From the NCBI GenBank assembly GCA_007026445.1, contig VDMD01000012.1, positions 62,001 to 126,000 on the forward strand: DNA of 64,000 bases, given 5' to 3'. Shown here piece by piece: positions 34,337 to 46,195 of the stretch. The stretch comes from Schizophyllum amplum. Its lineage: Eukaryota; Basidiomycota; Agaricomycetes; Agaricales; Schizophyllaceae. How positions within the stretch are numbered: position 1 is the stretch's first letter; the number at the start of each line of letters is the position of its first letter. The position numbers were made by a program, and so were the translations under genes. The notes beneath the pieces were generated by a model. The model had not been told where the DNA came from. It saw only the letters and a program-made list of their open reading frames with translations, and did no database searches.

Positions 34337-37300
34337 TCAAGGCCCGCTCTCCCGCACTAACGCTGTCAAGCGCTGGGTGCCCGGTCGACTCTCGTCTCCC
34401 CCAAACACTCTTGCTTGAGCCGTGATCTCGAAGCGCCCTCGCGCTAAGAAACACACACCCATGTCCACCTCGCCGTCCTCCCCTGGCCCAAGCTCACCAA
34501 GCGGAATGCCAGTCGTCACCCCGTCGTGAATGAAATCGTCCGTGGAAGGCAAGCCGAGGTCGAGCGTGCACGAGAACGATGTGGCTAACGAGAACAATCA
34601 GTAATGTGACCCAGGGCGCCCATAGATCACCACTACTCACCTGTCAAATTCTTGACCCTGCATCGCAAGTTCACGAACTCGTTGGCTGGCGGATAGAATA
34701 TTCCTGCTCGCTTCGGCACGACATGCTCATTGCCGTCGTCGTCGTGCGTATACAACGATAGGTAGACGTCCGTCTCTTCCAGTCGCAAGACATCCAAAGC
34801 CGACTTCGTCAACCGCTGCTGTCTCAGGGACAACTCGCCATCGCGGGTGCCTCCAGACTAGCATGTCATGAGCCTTATAGCCAGAGCAAGTAGCACAACG
34901 AGCTCACCTCTTTCCATCGACCGCAGATGCACTTGAAGAGCTCTTCCCGGTACCAGAAGAGTTCGCGTTGCAGTCTCTGCTGCTCCGCAGCCAGCTTCTC
35001 CTTGTTGACGACAAACTGCCGATCAGACAATGTCGGTATAGGTTGTGCAAGCAAATCCGCAGGGAGAAGTAAGCGCTTCAGAGGTATGACGATCCTAACC
35101 GGTTGTCAGAATTGTACACAGGTGCATGTTTAGCAACACGAACCTCGACGTGGACCCGGGCGATATTGTCACGGATGAAGTAGCGGGTGGCGCGCCTACG
35201 ATACCTTTCAGTACTTGCATCAGCAATGGCATGGAGATACCCACCTTCCTGCACTCTATCAAAGAACACCTCGAAGGGTTGCCCGTACGAATTGCGCACT
35301 TCAACGGAGAAGAGACACCAGCCGTCGCCGCTCTCGTCATCGATACACATGTTCGCCCGCGCCTGCCTTCTCGACGTGGTCGGAGGCGGCACATAGGCAG
35401 GGAACGGCAATATGTCCATCGAAGAGCATTCCAGCATCTGATACACTGTCACCAGCACCGGATACGATAGCTGCCGCGTATGGAAGACGTCCGGCTGCGC
35501 GTCGCCCTCCTTCTGGCGGTGCACGTAGGCATACGAGATATGGATGGTGCCTTCCGTGCTAAGCTGGACACGTCAGACCGGTTCATCGACCGCGGGCAAT
35601 AAGTACGCTGCTCACCAGCCGGCTTTGCCGTACGACACGACGTTGAGCGTGGTCTTTTGCCCGGGCGCAACCGCTTGCAGCTCATCCTTGTTCCAAGAGA
35701 ACAGTGGCTGGTGCAAAGATTGTACTCCGTCTCGTAGGTCTCGAAGACGCTCATCTCGCCTTCAGAGAGCGCTTGCTGGGCGAAAGCAACCGTCGAGTCG
35801 TCAAACGCGAGCCGGACGAAGTCGACAGGCAGGTGCGACACGTTCTCCAAGGTCAGGCGTATCACCGATCTGTGGGAACGTGGACAATTGAGTTGCAGGC
35901 TTCGGTAAATCAAGTGCGTTCTCACCTTTCCCCTTCGTAAAGCATGAGGGCACCATGCATAACCGAAGTCCTCCGTATACGCATCAGTGGCAGTTCCGGA
36001 ACTACCTTGAACTCGAGCAGCTGCACTGGAGAACTGTTTCGAGCGCTCTTCGTCTCCGCGCGCGTTCGAACCGGCGGGGGACCCACGGTCTGCACGCGAG
36101 ACCAGGGTGCTTGAAGCGACCGCTCTCGCAGGCCAACGCGCTTCGCTTGCGCGATAGACGCTCTTCCTGCTCCTCAGACGGCAGTGGGATCACAAACTCG
36201 CACGGAGCACCTCCTGGAGCTTGGACGATACAACCGCGAACAGTCAGCATGCCCGGTTCAGCGCCCTTTCCGGAGAGCACTAGCCGGTGGAAAGACCGGC
36301 AGGGATCACCACTCGTGCTGACTGAGAGATGAAGGGTACGCCAGACTGCTGGGGAAAGCTTCAGTCTGCGATCCGTAGATGTAGTGTCACTGCACACCTG
36401 AGGGACACTGATTGCAATTCCAGATCGAATACGAAGGGGTTTTGCAGTATCAAGATGAACTCGACAGCCTCGTTTTGCACGATCAGTGTCCTGCCCTACT
36501 CGACGGTCAGTATGTCAGCGACATACTTTGGGGGCAATTGTAGCATACCTGCGCCCCCGTAGCTCGCCTTGGATTGTACAAGAAGGGGTCCGTCGCACCA
36601 GTTAGGATGGGGGCCACATCGGACGCACGCAACTGAAGCGCCGAGATGGGCTTCTCCATGGGCAATTTCATGAGAGGCAACCTGATGGAAAGTAAGCTCT
36701 GGTGAGCGAGAAGGAGAGAACACGTACTGCACAGCTGTTATGCTGAGTGCTGGCCGACCGGACCAATATTCAACCACCTTGTGTTCGCCCCTGCGCTGCG
36801 CAGTCACTAGAGCGCTGGCACTGGTATTGTACAGGTAATATTGATCGCCCGGATCGAGAATGTTTTGCAAGGTCTTGAGACAAGACAGGGAGAACTGGGC
36901 CACTGCAGGGTAATCTACAAACGAGATAAGCTAGAACATACGCATCGTAATGAGACAATGCGGACCTGGAAGGGCCTTCGCAACGGCCACAGCCTCTCGA
37001 AGTACACCGACTTGCAACTCCGGCCATCCGTAGGGTTCTTGATAATGCGCCAGCGAGTCTTGATCAATGTCCCCGATGGTCGGCGCGACCTTCTGTAGCA
37101 GTTGTGATGCCCGTGGGGACGATGCCTCGAGAATCTTGACAGCTTCCAAGTCGATGCCGAAGACCTTGCAGACGTGCTTGAGGACGCGTAGCAGGCCCTC
37201 GTTGCCCTCTGAGCTCTCGCTCTGCCGCACGCCAACATCACCTCTGCTGGGTCGTCGCAATACGCCATCGCCGTCCGGTGTCGGTAGGGCGGAATTCAAG

Positions 37301-39082
37301 CCGTTCATCGCCGGCATCGCATCCTCCTCCCGGCCGCAGACTAAAAGATCAAGAATGCATCCAAGCACTTCACGTAGGATGTACGCCTGCTTCCGTTTGT
37401 AGCCGATCGAGCCATATATGCTGGCCGTCGTCTCGAGCACGGCGATTCGTTCCCGAGCTCCCAGATGCAGAAGCCACGGCCCGTGAACCTGAGCGAGACT
37501 GGATGACAACGCAGTTCGGGAGATGCCGGACAAAAGGCTCAGTCTCTCCAGGTGTTGCGTAGAGCCTGCATCGCTGTGTGCGAGAGTGGGCGGCAGATAT
37601 GGTGAGGGACCAGGATGCAGCATGGCGCTGAAAGCGAGAGGGCCCCATCCCTTCGCGGACCACAGAGCGAATAGCAGGGACGTATGCCGTATGACTGCCC
37701 GTGTGTAAAGGTAAGAGAGCAAGGGGTAGAATTCGTCGGCGTCGTAACTCGGCTGCTTGCTGTAGAGCGCGATAGCTTGAGTAAGCTTGTCCGCTGTATC
37801 TGCCCATGGAACCTTCGTGGAAACTGTGTTCATCGAGGTTTGCTGGTGGAAGAGATTCAGTCATCCGTAAATGATGTGCATAGCAGACACTGACAAGGCC
37901 TTGACCTGCGGACCACGCATCAACGACAGCTATAGTCGCCAACCCCTCCAGAGCCGACGCATTCCATGGTGGATCTGGCATCGTCTTGAAGACTTGTAGC
38001 GCCTCGTTATACCTATGCCACATGAGGGTTTACGGAGCCTGCGTAAGCGATGTAGACATACCAGATATCGGCATCCGCTGTCCGGCCAGCAAGAAGGAAG
38101 AAGTCTCCAAAGACTTTGAAAAGCCGTCCTGGGGACGATGCGACGCCGATTCCACTGCTACGTTTCTTCGCTGCAGGAGGGAGGCCCAGTGTGGACTGCC
38201 GGCTTGGTATGGAACTCGTACGCTTCATCGGTGGCGCAGGACTGAGAGAAAATGGTCTGGAGATTTCGGGTTGGCTATTGTGCGAAGGGAGAGGGGGAAG
38301 GGAGTCTCGTCGAGAGAATTGAGGCATGCCGCTGTCAAGCGAGGCAGGTATCTCAGACAAGGGTGGCATGACAGGCATGAGCGAGCATTGAGGTACTCAT
38401 TACCCTGCGGGCTCTCTAGAGTTTGCACCTATATGCGTCAATGTATGAACAAAACCCATATGAATCTCGATGCTCACCAGGGCACCAAACTCGCCGAGGA
38501 TATGCGAGCAGAGATCAGCTAATTTGGTGCCGATGTACAGCTTCTTGTTCCCCAGCATGCTAGGTATGACGACAAGGGATATGTCGTCCCCTGCGTCGAG
38601 GTTGGTGTTCGCATCGTTGTCTTCAAACACGAAGCAGCTTCGCGCCAGCGGATACATGTCGCCACCGGGAAAGATGTCGAGCAGCGCAGCATTGAACTTG
38701 GCGCGTATGTTGTTGAGCGAGTCCGTACGCGAGCATGTCGCAATGCCTATCACTGCGAGAGGGAAATGGGAGGGACGGAGGAGTGATAACGGCGTATGCG
38801 TCGCGGGAGGTGGATGTGTCGGATAGCTCAAGTGAAGATGACCCGTCGAGAGCGGGTTGGGCATAAAGCGCGCTGCACGATGCATCAGTACACAATATCT
38901 GCACTAACGTGCACTGTAGCACCTCTCTCATCTTTGCTGTCGGCTGTGATGTCGCCCAGGCGTATTTGCTCAAAGCTTCTGATCTCGGCCGCGTACGACT
39001 CGAACGTTGGCGAGGCGATGGATCCCACTGGGATGAGGAGAATTCGGACCTGAGCTAGAGACGCGAAGGAATGTACATCCAT
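34337..39082 (-). CDS. TRS120: TRAPPII complex subunit Trs120 (TRAPPC9)
   Basis: Subunit specific to the TRAPPII complex, the exchange factor for Ypt31/Rab11-type GTPases at the late Golgi. Start ATG 39082-39080 (MDVHSFASLAQVRILLIPVG), the usual family start. Conserved features include an N-terminal α/β region (GDISLVVIPSMLGNKKLYIGTKLADLCSHI), the helical block LFKVFGDFFLLAGRTADADIWY, the long TPR-like middle and the DPFLYNPR motif typical of Trs120, then Ig-like C-terminal domains. At least eight exons over 4.7 kb; the stop TGA lies at 34339-34337. In the C-terminal half the frame slips one base near 35715 (AAA on the plus strand), between FETYETEYN and HQPLFSWNKDELQAV. A low-complexity insert lies near 38150-38330. 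The 3' end converges on VPS55 with about 190 bp between. Confidence 0.88.
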
Positions 39083-39525
39083 AAGTCTTGACGACGCCCG
39101 CGTCGAGCTCGACGTGAGCAAAGGTGATGAAGTTGACGACTGATGCCAACCCTCGAGATCACGACGCCACGCGAATCGGCAGCCGGCGCCTGAGCCGGCT
39201 CGGGACACATAGTCCCAAATACACACAAATTTACTCAGTACTTGCTCACACAATACTGCGAGCGACTTGAGCGAGCGATAGCACAAACCATACAATGATT
39301 CAAACACCAGCATAGAGCACAAACTGAGCACACTCAAGAGCGAAAGTGACGATAAGATGAGATGCTGTCTCGAGCATCTTGCGGAAGGCGAGAGCCTCCG
39401 TGTATGGCTAATAGTAGTAACACGACACCTGCAATTAATACATCATTGGCGGATATCCACAGATTTTCTACATGTTTACTGTAAGTATGAGTGGTATCTC
39501 ATAGACTAGTTCAACGCTCACCGTA
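39083..39525. other. Intergenic, nothing recognised
   Basis: 5' region of TRS120 and 3' flank of the F-box gene. No further signal. Confidence 0.45.
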
Positions 39526-41175
39526 CTATAGCCTCCAGTTGGAAAAGAATCCCCGCAGAGCGCGATCACCAGGCAGGTCGAGATTTGTGACTGCTGCTTC
39601 CAAGCGCTTCGCGAAACTGTGGTCCCATTCGAAGTCAGGAGACGCCCTACCTGTGAGATCCAAGCAGAACGTCTCCAAAGCGCATCCCATGGAGTGGCGC
39701 GCCTCTACCATATCCACCATCGACGCCGCCGTGAAGCATATGAAGCCACCTATATGTAGGACTTTCAAGCGGGGAAGGAAACGTAGCGCCCCCGTGTCGT
39801 CAGTCGCGCGCAGCGAGTCGATGAACTCTTGTTTATGGGACTGCTTCTCTTTGCATCGACGGTGAGACCGGTAAGCTCTGGCAACAGGGCAAGATGGCTA
39901 GCATCCATTGTTGGCGGATAGACCAATTCGAGCTGGTGTGGACGACAGGCTGAACGGGTGAGCAAGGAAGTAATGCCGGTTTCGGTAATTGTGAATGGTT
40001 GGTCCGTCCAGGTCAGACTGAGTCTGCGAAGGGCCGGCGTTGTGAGTCGATCGAGAAGCTGTACGTGCATGGTGTCTGTCAGCGTCATGCTGAGTTCCTT
40101 AAGTCGCGGTAGGGAAACGAAACCGCTCGGCGTAGACGGGGGCAGCACCTCACAGCCGGTGTGACGCCAGGTGATGATTGCCGGGCAGAGCGTCAAGACT
40201 TCCAGGGCGTACGATGCCGACACTCTGAGTGTGGCTAGCTCCTCTACTTGCTGCCATGGCAGATCCGCAACGAATAACGGTTCTTCTCCCTCGCCCGTAT
40301 CATCCAGCACCACGCGTCGTAGCGCAGGGAGACTCTTGAAGATGCCTTTCTTGGCACCTGCGTATAGATGGAATGAGGAACCTTGAAGAGTCAAAAGCCG
40401 CGGTAGGAGTTGGCCTTCGAGGTCTTCAAACAGGACATGCGGGTCATCAGGCAGATATTGCGGAATCATGAGGCTGGTCCAGCGGTGCGAATGAGGGATA
40501 AGCAGGCTGAAGACGTCGCCCGTCCGGAAGCCGTGCTGATTGACTCGGTAGTGAAGAGGTTCGTGCAGGGGCAGATCCCCTCCATATTTGAGGAACGTCT
40601 GCAGCCTATGGTGCATGACCGCGATTGTTGATGCGAAGTATGTGTTTGGGACGAGAAAGGAGGCCCATATCCTCGGCAGGCCGAGCATGGTATCTAGAAT
40701 AAAACGGTCAGCGAGCGTACGCTCTGGTAAGCAGCTCCATGCACGCACCTCTCCACGTCTTGCATACCGAGCTCAGCAGTAGCGGCATGCACGTCTCCTG
40801 CGAGAGATCTGAGCTCGAGCCACAGCACTCCTTGAATATCTCCGAGAGCAACTCCGTTGGTAGCGTCCGAATTGGCGCAAGGTACGCTTGCTGGAGTGCT
40901 CGTAAGTCCAGGAGCGACTCTTGGGCGCTTTGGAGGAGTGTTACGGAGCTGTAGAGGTTCTCTATCTCATTTTCGAGGTCGTTCAAGCGGGAATCTGTCC
41001 CAGCGACGGCCTCGGCCACGCGTTCCGCCTCCATAGCCGTAAGAACGCGCCCAGTGCGTAGGATGGTGTTTTCGGATCCTCGCACAGGTTCGTCGAATTC
41101 GACGGCGATACAGCGGTCACAGTCGTCGCACAGGCCAATCTCCTCACGGTGACGCGCGAAGAGAGATTCGACCAT
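39526..41175 (-). CDS. F-box-like leucine-rich protein of the mushroom type
   Basis: Substrate adaptor candidate for an SCF ubiquitin ligase. A short coiled coil (AVAGTDSRLNDLENEIENLYSS and following) precedes the F-box (IRTLPTELLSEIFKECC) and its continuation SVCKTWRGAC; the second exon holds LPRIWASFLV and irregular leucine-rich repeats such as LPALRRVVLDD, LPRLKELSMTL and LPRLKVLHIGG. This order is typical of the large F-box families of Agaricomycetes. The start is uncertain: an ATG at 41175 fits, but the frame is open upstream to 41409, with further ATGs at 41259-41265 that would overlap the divergent MTR3 start. One intron (about 40690-40750). The frame slips by one base near 39854 inside the repeats. 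Confidence 0.75.
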
Positions 41176-41263
41176 GTGCAACAGTGTAGGGTAGGAGCGA
41201 CACAGATTCCGATGCAGCGTGGACGCCGAGAGAAGCGCGTCCTTCCAAGTTCCCACCATCATC

Positions 41264-42236
41264 ATGGCATCAGGCGCATTCGACAGACGCAGAATCAACG
41301 GTCCCGAGGAAAGCTTCCCGCCCGTGTTCGACGATGAAGACGTCCCCCAACCATCTACGACGCGCTTGGGCAGGAGTGAACTCGACATACGGCCCATTTG
41401 TGCGCCCATTATTATCCCCGATCGCCCCCTCGGCTGACGCGCTCTCAGTCCTTCGTCCAGGCCTCATCAGCCAGGCAAATGGCTCTGCTTACATAGAGGC
41501 TGAGAAGATCAAGATCTCCTGCGCTGTCTACGGCCCGCGGCAGAACAAAAATGTTGCATACAGCGATCAGGGCCGGCTGAACGTCGAGGTCAAGTACGCA
41601 CCGTACGCGACCGCGCGTAGGAAAGCACCCCTCCGAGTGAGTGTCGTACCGATGCGCTACCGCCTCAACTAATCAGCTACAGCTACTAGGACGCTGAGGA
41701 CCGCTCGATCGGTGTCGCCATCCACCAGGCGCTTCTTTCCTCCGTGCGCCTCGAGCTGCTGCCCAAATCTACTGTCGATATCTTCCTGGTCATTATTGAG
41801 GCGGATGGGAAGGAGGCGTGTATAGTGAATGGCGCAGTTGCTGCGAGCGCTGCTCTCGCGGACGCGGGCATCGAGATGCTCGGCTTAGTCTCATGCTGTT
41901 CGGCTGTGAGCTTTTCTCCCCCGCGATCACAACTGCTGGCTAACGCAACACAGGCTGTCACGGACGATAAACTATGGCTAGATCCTACAGGCACAGAGTC
42001 CCAGGAGGCGGATGGGACGGTCATTCTGGCTTGTATGCCTGCCCTCGACGCCGTCACCAGTGTCTGGCAGTCCGGACGCCTTGCGCCCCAAAAAGCTTTG
42101 GAGGTGCGTCCCCCATTATTCTGCACATGGCCTTACTCATGCGTCTGCTCAGTGCATGCATGCGTGTCAGCAAAAATGCATAGACATCCACAGCGTAGTA
42201 GCGCAAGCTTTGTTAGAGCACACACAGACAAGTTGA
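41264..42236 (+). CDS. MTR3: Exosome complex subunit Mtr3 (RNase PH-like ring protein)
   Basis: One of the six RNase PH-like proteins of the RNA exosome ring, without catalytic activity of its own in eukaryotes. Start ATG 41264 (MASGAFDRRRINGPEES). The first exon ends SELDIRPI; after a 52-bp intron (donor GTGCGC, acceptor CTCTCAG) comes LRPGLISQANGSAYIE and KIKISCAVYGPRQ, the RNase PH core. Later blocks: DRSIGVAIHQALLSSVRLELLPKS, IVNGAVAASAALADAGIEM and GTVILACMPALDAV. The last exon ends IHSVVAQALLEHTQTS. Assigned to Mtr3 and not Rrp41/Rrp46 from the N-terminal extension and the FDRRR start; Rrp46 is the alternative. Five or so exons with clean GT-AG borders. Confidence 0.82.
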
Positions 42237-42878
42237 ATCTACCGATCTGCATCTGCGCTCCAGGCATGAATACCCTCATCGGAGTCGTATCTCCTCGCCC
42301 CCATGACTCACAAGGCCAGCGCGACTCAGTCCCGCCCAAGCAGCAAATTTATGCGTATTCGCCGCTTCACAGGGTTATGTCCGTGTCTTGTCGAGTTCAC
42401 ACCCTCAGAAAGTGCATCACAAAAAATGCTTGTCGTTTTTACTAACTTCCATGGCGTCCACAACCTGCCAAGTGATGAATGAGTAACTAAATCTAAGTAG
42501 AAAGTGCGATGTTGCTACATGCTACACAAAGCCAAACTGGTAATGTAAAACGGTATCGGGTCTTGTAACGATGTGTTGGGACAGGCGACCGATATGTCCG
42601 CGCTGTCTGTCTAGGGTCAGAGCGTGGATGAGATGATAAGTCAAAATTGCATGGGAGAAGCCTGCGTGGGGAAGGGATACGGTAGGCGGAGGCGGAACGC
42701 CGGGCGGTGAAAGACGCGAAGGGTGCCTAAGGCGTGAAGGGAGCAGGGCAAGGGGATAAGAGCCTGCGTGATGCCCGAAGACCAGCGTGAGGGAGGATGG
42801 GTAGGATAATGTAAGGGTAGACCGGTGATGAGGAGGGAAGTCTAGGGTGCCGGTGTACTGCGTGTCAACCCGGGAAAT
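42237..42878. other. Intergenic between converging genes
   Basis: 3' flanks of MTR3 and the MFS transporter gene. A G-rich, purine-biased stretch lies at about 42640-42850; no gene or RNA recognised. Confidence 0.45.
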
Positions 42879-44951
42879 CTACAGCGCACTGGCACGCTTC
42901 GACTTCGCACGGATCGACTTGCCGTAGCGGTAGAACAAGAACGGAATCGGGACCTGCGTGTCCGGTCAGTCATGCCTTCTTATGTGTGATCAGACTTCGC
43001 TCACCATAGCGCACGACACAAAGGCCAGCAGCGATGCTGCCCATCCGTTACCCAAGCCATGGAACATCTGCACCATGAACAGTGGCATGGCCGCGCCGGC
43101 ACCCGACCGCACGACCGTCTTCGCCGCGAGCGCAGAGGCCACATAGCCCGGGAAGGCGTCAATCAAGTACGCGTTCGCCGAGAAGTAGATGATGACCATG
43201 CCGAACCCGAACGGGATACCCGCACTCGCGGGCCCGACCCAGTTACCACCGCCCGGGAGAACGGTGGGCGGACTCGTCCAGCCGAAGATGAAGAGGGCGA
43301 TGGGGACGAAGGGACCACCAATCATGGTGCCGATGAGGCGGTCCTCGGGCTCGGCGCGGCCGCCCTTGGCTGCTGCGCGGCGGAGGTAGTCCTTCTCGAG
43401 CAGGGGCGTGACGCAGAGCGCGATGCCAAGGCCAATGAAGACCGAGCAGAACATGACGCCGACGATGCCGTCGTTGTACTGGTAGTCCTCGCCGAAGACG
43501 ACAGGGAAACTGAAGAAGAAGGCGTACTGGCGGCGGAGTCAGCATCGCCAGAAGTACGGTGAGTGAAGTAACATACCAGCAAGCCATAGATAAGCGATAT
43601 AAAGAGTGACATGAGCAGGAGGATGGGCTCCGTCACAAGCATTTCTAAAGCGGCATTAGCAAGATAAAATCAGAAGTGAGCGAAAGAACGCACGGAAAGG
43701 GCGGATGAGAGTATCGGTGAGCAGGTCTGCGAAGCTGACTTTGAAGATCTCCTGCTCCGTGACGATGTCGTTGCGACCCGTTTTGTGACGCAGCTTGGAG
43801 GCGCGCTGCTTCAACAGCACCGGCGCGTACGTCTCGGGAAGAGATAAAGAAAAGAACCACATAACGCCCGCGAAGATCATGTTGACCCAAATGATCCACC
43901 GCCAGCCAACAGTGATACCGATGAAGCCCTTAAGGTAGGTCAGATCGGTGTGAAAGACATATGGGAGGTGGAAGACGTACGCCAACGAGGGGACCAAGGG
44001 CAGCGCCGCCGTAGGGGGCAGCGGCGAATAGAGCAATGGCGAAGCCACGCTCGTTGTTGTCCCAGATGTCACTAATAGTGCCACCGGCGAGGGTGAGGGG
44101 GCCGGAGGCGAAAACGCCACAGAAGAATCGGCATATCAGGAGTGTCTGGATGTTCTTTGCGACTGCACAGGGTATATTGAAGACTGAGGAGAAGGTAAGG
44201 CGGCGGTTCCGAGATGAAAGAGCAGGGTACTCACTAACGTATAAGAACGTGGGGATTATCCAAAGTGGTCGTCTTCCGTACAGTTCGGATAGGGGGGAGA
44301 TGATGAGTGGTCCGATACTGAATGAAGATCAGGACAGTGGATGAGCGGTAGAAATGCAACATACCCAAAGCCAAAGACCATGAGAGAGACGCTGAGTGCG
44401 GTTACTACCGCGCTGACGCCAAAGTCTTCCTCGATGCCCCTGAAGTCGCCCGTGATGACGGCACTTGCGAAGGCGACCTGGATGACGCTGACAGCGGCGA
44501 CGGCGGTGATGTACCACCGCCAGGTCGAGGACCAGTTACGGGGGTCTTCGACATCGTCGGGGAGCCATGTGACGAGGTAAAGGTCCTTGACATGCTTGGC
44601 CTTCTCCGGATCGTCGAGCATGGCGTGCCCCTCCGGCAGCGTGTCCATCACCGGCTGCAGCGCGGCTTCGAACTTGACATAGCCGGCCTTCGACACAGCG
44701 CGCGCCTCGTCGGTGACAGCGCCTGTCGGCCGAGAGATATCTGCGCGGGCCGAGTCGTGGGTGCGCGTGCGCATGAGAGTGAGGTCTTGCTCGGGCGCGA
44801 TTGTTGTCGTCATCGATGCGTCGTCTACCTCGGGGCGATATAGTGGAGGAGGGGACATGTTGGCGGGCGACTCACGAGCGGAGCCGAGGGAGGGGGGTGG
44901 TGGGGGCGCAGTCGTGGTGGGCGCAGCGGCCTGTTGAGGCTCGGATGGCAT
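42879..44951 (-). CDS. Major facilitator superfamily transporter, DHA1 (polyamine/drug) type
   Basis: Proton antiporter-like plasma-membrane exporter. Start ATG 44951-44949 (MPSEPQQAAAPTTTAPPPPP). About 130 residues of cytosolic Pro/Ser-rich leader include DPRNWSSTWRWYIT, the conserved lead-in to TM1 in the Tpo1-like group. Motifs: SPLSELYGRRPLWI (MFS motif A between TM2 and TM3), CRFFCGVFASGPLTLAGGTISD, PLVGG, then GWRWIIWVNMIFAGVMWF and LPETYAPVLLKQRA at the centre. The second half has MLVTEPILLLMSLFISLIYG and ends PFLFYRYGKSIRAKSKRASAL. Twelve spans can be placed. Several introns. Substrate cannot be told from sequence; polyamines, drugs and fungal metabolites are all known for the group. 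Confidence 0.88.
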
Positions 44952-45010
44952 GTCTACAGGGGGGGACAATGGGAACGACGAAACGGGGGAGAATGTGGCG
45001 CGTCGGCGCC

Positions 45011-45020
45011 GTATATATAC
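45011..45020 (-). promoter_or_regulatory. TATA box of the MFS transporter gene
   Basis: GTATATATAC is a palindromic TATA element 60 bp upstream of the transporter start codon, a usual distance for inducible fungal genes. Confidence 0.5.
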
Positions 45021-46195
45021 TCACCAGAACGGCTGGTAGAAAGTCCGCAACGTGCCGAGCGCTTGCTGGTTGTTTCGCTGATAGTGCGGCAGTGCCGAAG
45101 GGCTGAGAGCACAGTCGGCGGAGAGGATGTTCAACTTGGGCCCGCTAGAAAGAGACGTGCCGAGTGTGGGTACAACGCTGCCCCGCATTTTCCTGTGTCT
45201 TATATCGCGGATTCGGTGGAGAAAACGGAGGGTCTGTGCGCCAACACATGTGTAAGACAAGCCAGCGGAGGATTTCTATGAGCGCAGATCGACGTCAAGG
45301 CGAGTGAGCAACTGACTCTTCAAGCTTCCTCTGCCGCTTCAGGAAAGACGAAAGTGATGCATGATGCCGGGGAGCTTAGACTCTCAAGGATCCCACCATC
45401 ACTCGCGATGCTAGAGGGCGTCGCTCACTGCCCAGCAGCCGCGGGCGGAACTCAAGCATGAAGCAAGCAGGTGTCTCGGGAACGTCCAAGACTTTGCAAC
45501 GGCCGCCCGCGCTACATCGGCGCGCCGCTGATTTTCGGCAAATGCCGTGCATGCCGCTCGGCGCGCCCGCCGCCCATGAACGCGCCAAGCCCAACATGTT
45601 CCCGATCCGCCTGTTCTAACATCAAGGCGCCTGCGCGATCTTGTGGCGACGCGAGGACCGCTGCGGCGATATGAAGGTGTGCTGTTCCGTATAATACGTG
45701 TACGCTGAGCTGTCTCTTCATGTCACTGTGCAGTGAAGATGATTTGAAGCTTTGAAGACTTGCCTTAGACACTATAGTGACCGTCGGCGAGCCCGCTGTC
45801 TTTGCATGTTCCCCCCACCAAGATACACGTCCCGAAGCAGCTCTTGCTATACGAAACGAGCGACATTGTAGAAACAAACGACCGACTAGCAGTATGTGCA
45901 AGGAAACCAAGCCACATCCGCGACGAGCCCAAGCGCCGCGCGGCTGGCTGGGAGGGAAGGTGAAGTAGTTACGCTGCGTGTACACATCTACATTGTCCGG
46001 TATGGCACCGTGGTCTCTATAGTACACCTGACAGTAATAAGTTAGACAGTCTGTGCGTAAGATTTCTGTGTGCGTAGGATTTTCGCTGTGCGCGCCGAGG
46101 GGCGAATGCGCAGGGCCGGTCGGTAGGCGATAGGCTGGCGGTAGGCTGCACTGGGGGTAGTTGGGAAAGGTCATGCCAGCAGGACCAGCTTGTCT
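45021..46195. other. Intergenic, nothing recognised
   Basis: About 1.2 kb: distal upstream region of the MFS gene and 3' flank of the GT15 gene. Only short open frames without coding character. Confidence 0.4.
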
